This document shows positions 34,873-43,513 of a stretch of DNA of 64,000 nt, piece after piece. The notes below the pieces were generated by a model that was not told the DNA's origin, ran no database searches, and saw nothing but the letters and a program-made list of their open reading frames with translations. Position 1 is the stretch's first letter; each line of letters starts with the position of its first letter. Both the position numbers and the translations under genes were made by a program. Source of the stretch: Mycobacterium sp. (GTDB lineage Bacteria > Actinomycetota > Actinomycetes > Mycobacteriales > Mycobacteriaceae); assembly GCA_025963385.1 (NCBI GenBank), contig JAOPUT010000077.1, forward strand, positions 62,001-126,000, in the 5' to 3' direction.

Positions 34873-35361
34873 TCAGCTTGAACCCCTTCGGATCAGCACG
34901 ACATAGGTGACGTCGTCGACACCCTGACGCAACCGGTGACGACCGGCAGGCGCGAAGCCCAGGCGTCGTGCCAGCGCCAGACTCCGCGTGTTCCACTCCT
35001 GGATCACCGCCCGCAACGGTGTGGCCGGAAACCGGCAGCGCACATCATCGAGAACGGTTTGCGCGAACCGCTCGCCGTGGCCCATCCCGACGAGCTCGGG
35101 TGCCATCCCCACGCCGAGGTCGATGAGGCCGTCGTCGGCGGCCAGGCCGGGAACCCGCGCGTCGGCGCCGACGCAGTAAAAGCCCACCAGGCTGCCGTCC
35201 CCTGCGGCGACCACCGCGCGGCGCTCCTCTGCATCGGTGGCAGGGTCGTCGTCACGCTGGTCGTACACCGACCACCTGCCGGTGTAGCGCCAGCCTGAGA
35301 CGGCCTCGGAGTCCATGGCCGACCAGTCGCGCACGGCGAGCTGCCGCGGCCACTCGGTCAC
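34873..35361 (-). CDS. GNAT family N-acetyltransferase
   Basis: A 162-residue GNAT acetyltransferase. The acetyl-CoA loop is in LVGMGHGERFAQTVLDDV (a variant of the Q/R-x-x-G-x-G/A motif) and the C-terminal strand-helix is NTRSLALARRLGFAPAGRH. It starts with GTG 35361, which overlaps the CcdA stop as GTGA, so it is the third gene of an mpt53-ccdA-gnat unit. Substrate unknown; the small N-terminus suggests an amino acid or small amine. Confidence 0.85.
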   Translation of the reverse strand: MTEWPRQLAVRDWSAMDSEAVSGWRYTGRWSVYDQRDDDPATDAEERRAVVAAGDGSLVGFYCVGADARVPGLAADDGLIDLGVGMAPELVGMGHGERFAQTVLDDVRCRFPATPLRAVIQEWNTRSLALARRLGFAPAGRHRLRQGVDDVTYVVLIRRGSS

Positions 35362-36218
35362 GCGAGGCCCGAGCGACGGCGCCTGCGTCGCAGGGACCAC
35401 GCCGTCGCAGCGACCACCAGCACGACCAGCCCGCCGACCCACGGCCACGCTCCCAGCCGGTAGACCCAACCGGCCACGACCGACTGGATCCGGCCTGCCG
35501 CGTCGATGACGGGGTCCTGTCCGTCGCCGTTGCTGCTGAACAGGCGGATCTCGTACCACCCGTAGTACGCGACGTACGCGCCGACGAGCACGAGCAGCGC
35601 ACCACTGATCCGGTTGAGGTGGGGCAGGGCGCGGCGTAGCCGATTGACCACCGACGACCCCGCGAGGGCGGCAGCCACCGCCAGGGTGCCGACCACCAGC
35701 GTCAGGCCCGCCGTGTAGGCCAGCAGCGCGCTGAGCCCACCACCCGAGGAGCCGACCCCGATGCCGGTCACCGCCAGGAACGGTCCGACCGTGCAGGACA
35801 GCGAAGCCAATGCGTAACTGATTCCGTAGCCGAACATCGACCCGAGGGCCGCCGTCGGTCCCCATTGGGGGCGGCGGGCGAACGGATCGCGGACCGGCAC
35901 CTTGAGCTGGTGGCCCAGCAACTGCCAAACACCCAGTGCGACAAGGACGATGCCGATGGCCATGGTCGCGTACGGCATGTATCGCTGCGCCGCGTTCGCG
36001 GCAGACACCGTCAGCAGTCCGAATGCGCCGAAGACTGCGACGAACCCGACGGCCATCGCCGCGGTGGCAAGCAGCGCCCGACCCAGCGCCGCCACGGCCC
36101 CGGCTCCCCCTCCGTTGACGACCAATGTCAGATAGGCGGGCAGCATCGCGAAACCGCACGGGTTGAGCGCCGCCACCATCCCGGCGCCCAGCGCGAGCGC
36201 GAGTCCGTCGGATCCCAC
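35358..36218 (-). CDS. CcdA/DsbD-type thiol electron transporter
   Basis: A 286-residue membrane protein with about six to seven helices. The two redox cysteines lie in LNPCGFAMLPAYL and ASLSCTVGPFLAV, as in CcdA, carrying electrons from cytosolic thioredoxin to extracytoplasmic thiol-disulfide proteins. It follows the Mpt53-like gene by 12 bp and precedes the GNAT gene by overlap. M. tuberculosis has the same pair (Rv2877c-Rv2878c). It should keep the Mpt53-like protein in the right redox state. An extra C-terminal helix and Arg-rich tail are present. Confidence 0.9.
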   Translation of the reverse strand: MGSDGLALALGAGMVAALNPCGFAMLPAYLTLVVNGGGAGAVAALGRALLATAAMAVGFVAVFGAFGLLTVSAANAAQRYMPYATMAIGIVLVALGVWQLLGHQLKVPVRDPFARRPQWGPTAALGSMFGYGISYALASLSCTVGPFLAVTGIGVGSSGGGLSALLAYTAGLTLVVGTLAVAAALAGSSVVNRLRRALPHLNRISGALLVLVGAYVAYYGWYEIRLFSSNGDGQDPVIDAAGRIQSVVAGWVYRLGAWPWVGGLVVLVVAATAWSLRRRRRRSGLA

Positions 36219-36230
36219 CGCCGGGACGGC

Positions 36231-36746
36231 TTACCTGGTCAGCGCGGCGACCCGGTCCGCGAGTTCCTGTTGCGGCATGGCGGACGTCGGATTGTTGACG
36301 AACGTCGAGGTGCCGTCCGGCCGGTAGAAGACGTACGCCGGTTGCCACGGGACGTTGTACCTGGCCCAGATGGAGCCGTCCGCGTCGTTGAGGTTGGTGA
36401 AGCCGAGGTGGTACTTGTCGACGAAGCCCTGCATGGCACCGGTGTCGGAGCGGGCGGCCACACCGACGAACTTCACGCCGGGGTTGGCGGCGGCCACGGC
36501 GCTCACCGACGGCGCCTCGGCGTTGCAGAACGGGCACCACGGCGTCCAGAACCACAGCACCGCCGGCTTGCCTGCGAGGGTGGTCCCGTCGAAGGGCGCC
36601 CCCGAGAGTGTGGTTCCGGTGAACTGGAGCCGGTCATCGGCCCTCGCGGGCGGCGGCCCTGCCAGCATCAGTGTCGCGGCGACGATGACGACCGCCAGCG
36701 CGAGCCAGCCACGCGACCGCGAAACGTCGGGCCTCCAAGAAGTCAT
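36231..36746 (-). CDS. mpt53: Secreted thioredoxin-fold protein, Mpt53/DsbE-like
   Basis: A 171-residue exported thiol-disulfide oxidoreductase. The signal peptide (RGWLALAVVIVAATLMLAG, cleavage near ARA-DD at ~37) is followed by a thioredoxin fold with WTPWCPFCNAEAP and the cis-Pro region WARYNVPWQPAYVFYR. From memory, the mature part closely resembles M. tuberculosis Mpt53 (Rv2878c), which oxidises secreted proteins. ATG 36746 has GAGGGGAGGG upstream. It forms an operon with CcdA. Confidence 0.92.
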   Translation of the reverse strand: MTSWRPDVSRSRGWLALAVVIVAATLMLAGPPPARADDRLQFTGTTLSGAPFDGTTLAGKPAVLWFWTPWCPFCNAEAPSVSAVAAANPGVKFVGVAARSDTGAMQGFVDKYHLGFTNLNDADGSIWARYNVPWQPAYVFYRPDGTSTFVNNPTSAMPQQELADRVAALTR

Positions 36747-36838
36747 GGTCCCTCCCCTCTCGTCCATTCGGCTACGAGTCGAGTGAACACACTGGGGGCA
36801 CGGGCGGGCAGGACATTCGGTTCAACGTCACCGACAGG

Positions 36839-37726
36839 TCAGTTCTCTCGCGGCAGGAGTTCGGCGGCGAAGCGGTCGACGAATTCGTCCGTGCTGACGC
36901 CACCGGTGGGGCGGATGACGAACTTGGTCAACCCGGCCTCGAGGTAGCCGTCGATCATGCGATGAAGCTGTGGCCATCCGTCGGCGACGAGTTCGGTCGG
37001 GTCGACGTCGGGCCGACGCTTGCGGATCGCGGCAAGGACCTCGTCGGGCAGCCCGTTCTCGACGACGGCCACGTTGATGCCGTAGTGGTCGGGTTCGACG
37101 GCTCGTCCCGCCTCGGCGGCAGCCACCTCGATCAGTTCACGCCCGCGGCGTGCCTCGTCGGGCGTGAGGAAGCTGCCGAGCCAGCCGTCGGCGAGCCGAC
37201 CGATCCGGCGGAAGCCCGCCGGCGCGGAACCGCCCAGCCAGATGTCGAGTGGCTTCGCGGGCTTGGGTCCCACCGCGATCGAGGTCGCGGAGAAGAAGTC
37301 ACCGGAGAAGTCGGTGCCGTCGGTGGCCAACGCTGTCTTGAGCAGTCGCAGGGACTCGTCGAAGACCGCCGCGCGCTGCCCGTCGGGCACCACGAACACG
37401 TCACGCTCGGCAGGGATCGCGGAGCGCAGCCCGAACACCGGCAGTACGCGCTTCGGCGCGAGTGCGGCCAGCGACGCCAGCTGTTTGGCGACAAGCACCG
37501 GATGGCGACCGGGCAGGATCACGACCGACGTGCCCACCTTGAGATTGGTGGTTCGAGCCAGTGCGTAGGCCATGCCAACGAACGGGTCGACGGCGTCGGT
37601 GTAGACGAGCTCGGAGAACCACAGCGAGTCGATGCCTGCGACCTCCAGACGATCGACGAGCTTCGGAAGTTCCTCGGCGGTGGCCTCGGGGCCTGCCCCC
37701 AAACCCACACCGAATCGGATCTTCAT
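36839..37726 (-). CDS. F420-dependent LLM-class oxidoreductase (TIGR03854 type)
   Basis: A 295-residue TIM-barrel oxidoreductase of the luciferase-like monooxygenase class, most likely using coenzyme F420. The start KIRFGVGLGAGPEATAEE, the substrate/F420 region GTSVVILPGRHPVLVAKQLA and IWLGGSAPAGFRRIGR are typical. Gene order next to Mpt53 fits the M. smegmatis MSMEG_3544 family as I recall it. It starts 2 bp after the stop of the methyltransferase gene, so the two are co-transcribed. Substrate unknown. Confidence 0.86.
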   Translation of the reverse strand: MKIRFGVGLGAGPEATAEELPKLVDRLEVAGIDSLWFSELVYTDAVDPFVGMAYALARTTNLKVGTSVVILPGRHPVLVAKQLASLAALAPKRVLPVFGLRSAIPAERDVFVVPDGQRAAVFDESLRLLKTALATDGTDFSGDFFSATSIAVGPKPAKPLDIWLGGSAPAGFRRIGRLADGWLGSFLTPDEARRGRELIEVAAAEAGRAVEPDHYGINVAVVENGLPDEVLAAIRKRRPDVDPTELVADGWPQLHRMIDGYLEAGLTKFVIRPTGGVSTDEFVDRFAAELLPREN

Positions 37727-37728
37727 GG

Positions 37729-38517
37729 TCAACCAGCCTTCCCGCGATGTAAGCGTGCCCGCATCTGCATGAACCGAAAGAGCCCAGCGGCGCCGGCGAT
37801 CCCTTCGTACAAGTCGACCTGCTCCCCGATGAATTCCGCGCGCCGGTCGACGGGGAGGCGGTCGGTCCACGCCGTGGACCCCATCGCCGACCACTGCAGG
37901 AAGGATTCGCGCGAGCCGAAGTCCCACTCGCGGTCGGTCACGGTCACCTCGTCGAGCGTCAGACCTGCCGTCGCGGCGAGCTCGCCGTAGCGGTCGGGAT
38001 CGACGTGGACGAAGGGTGCCTCGAAGCCCGAGAACCACGGAGCCCAGCGCGACTCGCGGCACAGGGTCATCGTGACGGCCTCCAGGCTGGGGCGCGGGCT
38101 CGCGCAGACCATCTGGATGGTCACCGATCCGCCTGGCTTGACCACGGCGGCGATCTGGCTCAGTGCCCGTTCCTGCTCGGGGACCCAGTGCAGCGCGTTG
38201 AACGACACGGCGGCGTCGAAGCGTTCACCAAAGGGAAGCGCCCGCGCGTCGGCGATGACGAACCACGGTCCGGACGGTTGGGTGGCTGCCGACTCCTCCG
38301 CGGTGGCCACCATGCGATGCGATGGATCGGCGCCGACCACGATGCCCCGTGGCGTCATCGTCGCGATCGCCGCGGTGAGATAGCCGTCGCCACAACCGAT
38401 GTCGAGCACACGGTCGGCCGGCCCGAACTCGAGGCCGGCCATCGCCTCGCTGATCATCCTTCGCTGCAACCCGCTGAGCCTCGCGTACTCGTCACCGCTC
38501 CAGTCCGTCACCCGCAT
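37729..38517 (-). CDS. Class I SAM-dependent methyltransferase
   Basis: A 262-residue methyltransferase. The SAM loop is RVLDIGCGDGYLTAAIA (~residues 37-53), with VVGADPSHRMV, the ADARALPFGERFDAAVS acidic loop and post-II SFNALHWVPE. ATG 38517 begins MRVTDWSGDEYARLSGLQ. It is the first gene of a two-gene unit with the F420 oxidoreductase and is divergent from the SRPBCC gene (47 bp between starts). The acceptor is not identifiable. Confidence 0.85.
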   Translation of the reverse strand: MRVTDWSGDEYARLSGLQRRMISEAMAGLEFGPADRVLDIGCGDGYLTAAIATMTPRGIVVGADPSHRMVATAEESAATQPSGPWFVIADARALPFGERFDAAVSFNALHWVPEQERALSQIAAVVKPGGSVTIQMVCASPRPSLEAVTMTLCRESRWAPWFSGFEAPFVHVDPDRYGELAATAGLTLDEVTVTDREWDFGSRESFLQWSAMGSTAWTDRLPVDRRAEFIGEQVDLYEGIAGAAGLFRFMQMRARLHRGKAG

Positions 38518-38564
38518 ATCGTGACAGCAACGCTCCCCGCCCGACGACAGAAACAGGTCCAGAC

Positions 38565-39020
38565 ATGCAGGCATCAGTCACCGTTCCGATGGCCGCTCCC
38601 GCGCAGAAGGTGTGGGACCTCGTGGCCGACATCCGCAACACCGGAAGGTTCTCGCCGGAGACCTTCGAGGCGGAATGGCTGGACGGCGCGACGGGACCTG
38701 CCCTCGGTGCAACGTTCCGCGGTCACGTCAAGCGCAACGAGATCGGCCCGATCTACTGGACGACGTGTCGTGTCACGGCGTGCGAGCCCGGCAGCGAGTT
38801 CGGCTTCGAGGTGCTCCTCGGCGGCCGACCCGTGAACAACTGGCACTACCGGTTCGTCCCGACCGACGGAGGCACCGACGTCACCGAGTCGTTCCGGATG
38901 AACGAGGGTCTGATGACGACCCTGTTCGGCCTGTTCGGCGGGCAGCTGCGCAAGCGGCGCAACATTCGGGACATGCGCAAGACGCTGGAGCGCATCAGGG
39001 CGGTCGTCGAGGCACCGTAG
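38565..39020 (+). CDS. SRPBCC (polyketide cyclase-like) family protein
   Basis: A 151-residue START-like lipid or ligand binding protein. The N-terminal strand ASVTVPMAAPAQKVWDLVAD and the C-terminal long helix (GQLRKRRNIRDMRKTLERI) are typical for polyketide cyclase 2 family proteins. It may bind a hydrophobic ligand; no catalytic residue is evident. Its stop codon lies within the first unit of a 27-bp tandem repeat (39006-39076). Confidence 0.8.
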   Translation: MQASVTVPMAAPAQKVWDLVADIRNTGRFSPETFEAEWLDGATGPALGATFRGHVKRNEIGPIYWTTCRVTACEPGSEFGFEVLLGGRPVNNWHYRFVPTDGGTDVTESFRMNEGLMTTLFGLFGGQLRKRRNIRDMRKTLERIRAVVEAP

Positions 39021-39076
39021 ACATAAAGTTCGGTCGAGGCACCGTAGACACGAGGTTCGGTCGAGGCACCGTAGAC
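39006..39076. repeat. 27-bp tandem repeat, 2.6 copies, across the SRPBCC stop codon
   Basis: GTCGAGGCACCGTAGAC recurs at 39006, 39033 and 39060, spaced 27 bp. The 10-base spacers are ATAAAGTTCG and ACGAGGTTCG. The first copy encodes the last residues and TAG stop of the SRPBCC protein; 27 is a multiple of three, so each copy repeats the same end. Copy number may vary between strains. Confidence 0.9.
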
Positions 39077-39080
39077 GGCC

Positions 39081-39536
39081 TCAGTTGAAGCCGACGCCGA
39101 AGATCGGAATCCACAGGCCGAACAACCAGACACCCCACTGGCGTGGGCCGTCGTTCCACACGGGATTCAGGTTGTAGCCCCAGTAGTTCACCGACTGCGG
39201 CGGCGGACCACCGTTCCACTGAATGGGCGGCGGCGGGCCCCAGCCCCAGGGTGGTGGTCCGTTGCGGTCGTCCCACCAGTCGTGCCGGTTGGTGTTCCAC
39301 CACTGGCCCTTGTCGTCCCCGTGGCCTGCGTTCTGGTCGCACCAGGGCGGGCAGTATCGGTTCGGCCCCTTGGTGTCGCCGCACCATGGCGGGCAGTAGT
39401 CGTCGTTGCCGTGTCCCGGCTTCAGCGGGATCGGCGCCGCCGGCTGCGCGGAGGCCATCGGCGCGACCATGGCCGACGAGCCGAGGCCCAGTCCGCCCGC
39501 AATCATGACGGTCGCCACGATCTTCTTCGGTTTCAC
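39081..39536 (-). CDS. Secreted Trp/Pro/Asn-rich protein with twin CPPWC motifs
   Basis: A 151-residue exported protein. The signal peptide (IVATVMIAGGLGLGSSAMVA) ends near ASAQP. The mature chain has two Tyr-Cys-Pro-Pro-Trp-Cys elements, DDYCPPWCGDTKG and NRYCPPWCDQNAG, only 12 residues apart, then a low-complexity Trp/Pro/Gly/Asn region (PPPWGWGPPPPIQWNGG) and a hydrophobic end FGLWIPIFGVGFN. GTG 39536 has AAGGAGA seven bases upstream. Cysteines spaced C-x-x-x-C suggest disulfides or metal binding outside the cell. I do not recognise a function. Confidence 0.8.
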   Translation of the reverse strand: MKPKKIVATVMIAGGLGLGSSAMVAPMASAQPAAPIPLKPGHGNDDYCPPWCGDTKGPNRYCPPWCDQNAGHGDDKGQWWNTNRHDWWDDRNGPPPWGWGPPPPIQWNGGPPPQSVNYWGYNLNPVWNDGPRQWGVWLFGLWIPIFGVGFN

Positions 39537-39614
39537 GTGTTCGTCTCCTTGCTCGTGACCAGGCATCTCGGTGTCTCCACCCGCAGCGACGCCGTACGGT
39601 CACGGCTCGTTTTC

Positions 39615-40474
39615 ATGATCCGCTGCGTGACCCCTACCTTCGACATCGCCGTCGACGCCGCGGGTGTTACGTCGCTAGCGTGGGTGACCGTGCGGACGGC
39701 ATCGGCGATCCACACCGGCAGGCGCGTCCACCCGTTCGTCACCTGGCCGGTGTTGTCGATGGCAGCCCTGGTCGCGGTACTGCATTGCGCGGCAACTCTA
39801 TTCGGACGCAGCTACTGGTTCGACGAGGTCTATGTCTTGGCGACCGGACGCAGTCACCTGGACTGGAGATCGGCCGATCAATCGCCGCTGACGCCTGCGC
39901 TGGCGGCCTTGACGGACGCCATCGCGCCGGGGTCGATCTTCGTACTGAGGTTGCCAGCGGTCGCCGCCACCGCAGGAGCGGTCGTCGTCGCGGCACTGAT
40001 CGCTCGCGAACTCGGATATGACCGCCGGGCACAGGTTTTCGTGGCTGCGGCGCAGGCCACGATGCTGTGGACCACCTTGGCCGCGCACTGGCTGACACCC
40101 TACGCGCTGGAACCAGTGCAATGGATGTTGCTGGTGTGGTTGATGATTCGTTGGCAGCGGGTGCGTGACGACCGTTTGCTCTTGGCGTTCGGTGTGGTCG
40201 CGGGCATCGCCGTCCTGACGAAGTTTCAGGTGATACTGCTGTGCCTGGTGTTACTCGCGAGGGTCGCTGCTCTGGCAGCTACTTCACGCAGCCGCCGGAG
40301 GACCACGACGCCGTGCTCTACGTCGGAAGGAACCCCGCGGCATTGAGACCGTACTTCGGGACGAGCACGGAAGTCGGCCGGGTCGGTGACGACCTGCACG
40401 CCTATCTGCTGACCGGGATGCGAGAACCGTGGTCGGCGGTATGGCCTCGGTTGCGGACGTTGACGGTGTCCTGA
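39615..40474 (+). pseudogene. GT39/ArnT-like membrane glycosyltransferase, internal deletion plus frameshift
   Basis: The first ~215 codons encode the N-terminus of a polytopic GT-C transferase: the catalytic-loop acid in SYWFDEVYVLATGRSHLDW, then ADQSPLTPALAAL and helices up to FQVILLCLVLLARV. After about 40265 the frame shifts: in the next frame GSYFTQPPEDHDAVLYVGRN and REPWSAVWPRLRTLTVS are the usual C-terminal end, stopping at 40474. The whole middle (roughly 200 residues) is missing. The product cannot be a full enzyme. Intact relatives in mycobacteria are about 450-500 residues. Confidence 0.75.
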
Positions 40475-40514
40475 AATCGCCTCCCCGTCGCGGCTCCTTT
40501 GGTAGAACGGCGAC

Positions 40515-41018
40515 ATGGGTGACTGGTCGCGGCAGGAAATCGAAGATGCCTTCGCACATCAGCAGCAGGTGGTCCGCGAGATCGGGCAGAGCTGGGATTG
40601 GTCCCGATACGCCGACCTCTTCGTCGAGGACGCCACGTACAACGAGCACATGTACGGCAAAATGGCTGGGCGCGAACGGATCCGGGAGTGGATCGTTTCG
40701 ACGATGAACGCCTTCCCCGGCACCGAGATGCCGTTCTACCCGGTGTCCTGGTACTCGATCGACACCGACAAGGGTTGGGTCATCACCGAGATCATGAACC
40801 GAATGAGGGATCCGGGCGACGGCACGGTGATCGAACGACCGTGCATCACCATCCTCAAGTACGCGGGCGACGGACTGTGGAGTTACGAGGAGGACGCCTA
40901 CAACCCGATGAACTTCGTGCCGATGGTGCGGGAGTACGTCGAACGATGCCAGAAGTGCGGCACCCTCTCCGAGGACGGCGCGGCGTTCGCCAAGAACATG
41001 GGGTGGCCGCTCGCGTGA
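40515..41018 (+). CDS. NTF2/SnoaL-like fold protein
   Basis: A 167-residue cone-shaped alpha+beta barrel protein (nuclear transport factor 2 superfamily). The core WDWSRYADLFVEDATYNEHM, MNRMRDPGDGTVIERPCITI and WSYEEDAYNP is typical of SnoaL-like proteins. Members include steroid isomerase relatives and small dehydratases. It starts at ATG 40515 and converges with the Baeyer-Villiger monooxygenase (4 bp apart). A sterol or ketone substrate is an inference from neighbours only. Confidence 0.78.
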   Translation: MGDWSRQEIEDAFAHQQQVVREIGQSWDWSRYADLFVEDATYNEHMYGKMAGRERIREWIVSTMNAFPGTEMPFYPVSWYSIDTDKGWVITEIMNRMRDPGDGTVIERPCITILKYAGDGLWSYEEDAYNPMNFVPMVREYVERCQKCGTLSEDGAAFAKNMGWPLA

Positions 41019-41022
41019 CCCG

Positions 41023-42948
41023 TCAGCCGACGACGAAGTCGTCGGGATCTGGTACGCGCGTCCACGTCCAATAGTCGACGAGGCGCCACGGGCTCAGCGT
41101 GTACACCTCTCCGTGGCTGTTCTTGTAGAACGAGTGCGCGATCGAGGGCTGGGACCACACCATCTTGCGCATCTCCTCCTGGGTGCGCCGGACCCAGTCG
41201 GCGGTCGTGTCCGCGCGCGGCTCCATGGTGCGGTGACCGCCGACGATCAAGTGGTCCAGACACTGTGAGATGTAACGCATCTGGCACTCGGAGTGGAAGA
41301 TCAGGCTGCCACCGCTGGCGAGGTTGGTGCCAGGTCCGTACATGCAGAAGAAGTTCGGGTACTCCGGCACCGTGATGCCGAGATACGCCGACGGCCGCTC
41401 GCCCCACCCCTCGCGAAGGTCCTGACCGCCACGACCGGTGATCGTCATCGGCCACAGTGCCTCGGTGGCGTGGAAGCCGGTGGCGAAGATGATCACGTCG
41501 GCAGGATGGCGAACCCCGTCGGCGGTGACGATGCCGTCCGCCTCGATGCGGTCGACGGGCGTACGGATCAACTCGACGTCGTCGCGTGTCAGTGTCCGCA
41601 ACCAGCTGCCGTTGTCCTGCAAAGTGCGCTTTCCCGTCGCCGGGTAGTCGGGCACGACCTTGGCGGCCAGTTCGGCATCGTCACCGATCTGACTCTTGAT
41701 CCACTCGGTGAACATGATTCGGGTGATCTCGTTGATCTCACTGACGGCACGTTGCGGATCCGGATACTCGGGGTCGACCCGTGCCGCCTCCAGACCCTTG
41801 TCACACCCGGGCCAGAACAGCAGGAAGCGGTACCACCGGCCGTAGAACGGGAGATGTCGCAGTGCCCACTGCACGCCTGCGCCGACGGCCGCGTGGTAGT
41901 TCGGGTTGGGGAACATCCACTGCGCGGTGCGCTGGAAGACGGTGAGGTGACCCACCCGCTCGGCGATCGTCGGTGCGATCTGGAATCCGCTGGCGCCCGC
42001 CCCGATCATCGCGACGCGCTTGCCGTCGAGGTCGACCGAATGGTCCCACTCCGCGGAGTGAAAGGTCGCCCCGCAGAACAACTCCCGCCCAGGGATGGAC
42101 GGCACGTGCGGCCGGTCGAGTTGCCCGACGGCGCTGATCACCGCCCGTGCCTCGAGCGTGTCCACGGTGCCGTCGGTGGCGCGCGTCCGGACCGTCCACG
42201 TCGCGGTGACGTCATCCCACGACGCACCGGTGACCTCGGTCTCCCACCGCACGTGGGGACCGACGTCGTACTTGTCCATCACGCGCTGGAAGTAGGCCTG
42301 CAGTTCGGGTTGTTCGGCGAAGAAGTGCGTCCACTGGTCGGTCGGCTCGAAGCTGTAGCAGTAGAAGTGATTTCCCACGTCGACCCGCGCTCCCGGATAC
42401 GTGTTCTGATACCACGTGCCGCCCGGCCCGGCGTTCTTCTCCACGATCGTGAAGGGGATGCCCGCCTCCTTCAGACGGATCCCTGCCAGCAGTCCGGACT
42501 CCCCGCACCCGATGACGACGACGGGGAACGCATCGCGGGCGGTCTTGGTCGAGGGGTGCACCGCCCTGGCGTCGATCCCGTCCAGCTCCATTTCCTCGAG
42601 GAGCATCGGCACGTACTCGTCGGGAACCGGTTCGCAGACGAGCCACTCCATCATCTCCTTGAGCAGCTCACCGTCGATCGGCTCGGGATCGGGGCAGCCG
42701 CGGTCGCGGTAGTCGGCGATCACCTCGAGCGCAAGCTTGCGCGCTGCCGCCTTGTCCTCCTCGGACATGTAGCCCTGCACTTCGTTGAGGAACAGGCCTG
42801 CCGGCTTCAGCGCACCCCGGATCAGCTCCGGGTCACCCGCCATGTGCACCAGCGACAGCATCAAGGTCGGGATGCTGACGTCGAGCAGCGCGGCGGCGAT
42901 GTCCTCGTCCGAGGTCGTAAACGGTTGCCCTGCATGTGGGTTGCGCAC
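41023..42948 (-). CDS. Flavin-containing Baeyer-Villiger monooxygenase
   Basis: A 641-residue FAD/NADPH enzyme that would insert oxygen next to a carbonyl. An unusual ~145-residue N-terminal helical domain precedes the FAD loop VVIGCGESGLLAGIR. The BVMO fingerprint is FCGATFHSAEWDHS (F-x-G-x-x-x-H-x-x-x-W-D), and the NADPH loop is VAMIGAGASGFQIAP. C-terminal YGPGTNLASGGSLIFHSECQ is typical of mycobacterial BVMOs of the Rv0892/EthA-adjacent group. The start is GTG 42948 or TTG 42951; neither has a ribosome site, suggesting a leaderless mRNA. The substrate could be a cyclic ketone or steroid. Confidence 0.88.
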   Translation of the reverse strand: MRNPHAGQPFTTSDEDIAAALLDVSIPTLMLSLVHMAGDPELIRGALKPAGLFLNEVQGYMSEEDKAAARKLALEVIADYRDRGCPDPEPIDGELLKEMMEWLVCEPVPDEYVPMLLEEMELDGIDARAVHPSTKTARDAFPVVVIGCGESGLLAGIRLKEAGIPFTIVEKNAGPGGTWYQNTYPGARVDVGNHFYCYSFEPTDQWTHFFAEQPELQAYFQRVMDKYDVGPHVRWETEVTGASWDDVTATWTVRTRATDGTVDTLEARAVISAVGQLDRPHVPSIPGRELFCGATFHSAEWDHSVDLDGKRVAMIGAGASGFQIAPTIAERVGHLTVFQRTAQWMFPNPNYHAAVGAGVQWALRHLPFYGRWYRFLLFWPGCDKGLEAARVDPEYPDPQRAVSEINEITRIMFTEWIKSQIGDDAELAAKVVPDYPATGKRTLQDNGSWLRTLTRDDVELIRTPVDRIEADGIVTADGVRHPADVIIFATGFHATEALWPMTITGRGGQDLREGWGERPSAYLGITVPEYPNFFCMYGPGTNLASGGSLIFHSECQMRYISQCLDHLIVGGHRTMEPRADTTADWVRRTQEEMRKMVWSQPSIAHSFYKNSHGEVYTLSPWRLVDYWTWTRVPDPDDFVVG

Positions 42949-43029
42949 CAATCGGTGCTATCACGGACGAGTGGCCACGCGCAGGTCATCGGCCGATTGG
43001 GCGTGCTTGCCACGGGGTATCACGCCCAG

Positions 43030-43467
43030 ATGAACTTCGACCAGGACGCCGACGGCCCCCTGGACCGACGCCCGGCAGGCGTCGACGACGCCACGATCGC
43101 TGCCGCCGGAAAGGTGTCGGAGGCTCTCGAGTACGTCGAACGCGCTCGCGGACATCTGTATTCGTTTCATCAGTTGGTGGGGCACGCGGATCTGACGCTC
43201 GGCGAAGCCTGCGACGATCTTCGGAAGTCGGGCCACGGTGAGGTCGCCGAGCGATTGGAGACCGATCTCATCGGTCGCAACGTCATTTTCGGCCGCTGGA
43301 CGTTCCAGCTGGTCGAGGAGTTCGACGACGGCTACTGGTCACGGTTCCGCGAACACGAGCGACTGGTCCGCGACGCGCTCGTCGCTGGTGAGAGGCACGT
43401 GCACGAGGCGATGATGAAGGAGCAGCGACGCACCCACGGCAGAATGGGGCACGAAGCCCGGCCCTGA
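43030..43467 (+). CDS. Conserved hypothetical helical protein
   Basis: A 145-residue, highly charged, helical protein with no membrane segment. Recognisable stretches are AAAGKVSEALEYVERARGHL, YSFHQLVGHADLTLGEA and FDDGYWSRFREHERLVRDAL. ATG 43030 is chosen (MNFDQDADG). It lies 46 bp upstream of CYP124 in the same direction and could be co-transcribed with it. I do not recognise a function; the His and acidic residues within helices leave open a ferritin-like or metal-binding fold. Confidence 0.7.
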   Translation: MNFDQDADGPLDRRPAGVDDATIAAAGKVSEALEYVERARGHLYSFHQLVGHADLTLGEACDDLRKSGHGEVAERLETDLIGRNVIFGRWTFQLVEEFDDGYWSRFREHERLVRDALVAGERHVHEAMMKEQRRTHGRMGHEARP

Positions 43468-43513
43468 CGATACGCTCGGCGACATCACGTTCTCGACGAT
43501 GAGATGAGGTGGC

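Noticed and set aside
36768-36838. Possible promoter elements upstream of mpt53
   Set aside because: The 70 bp show no clear -10/-35 or operator symmetry.
41293-43467. A 724-codon plus-strand ORF opposite the Baeyer-Villiger monooxygenase
   Set aside because: It is Arg/Asp/Val-rich shadow sequence from the high-GC antisense frame. Only its last 145 codons (from ATG 43030) look like a real protein.
43480-43500. A degenerate KstR-like site (CATCACGTTCTCGA) before CYP124
   Set aside because: Only 5 of 8 fixed positions match, so it is not distinguishable from chance.
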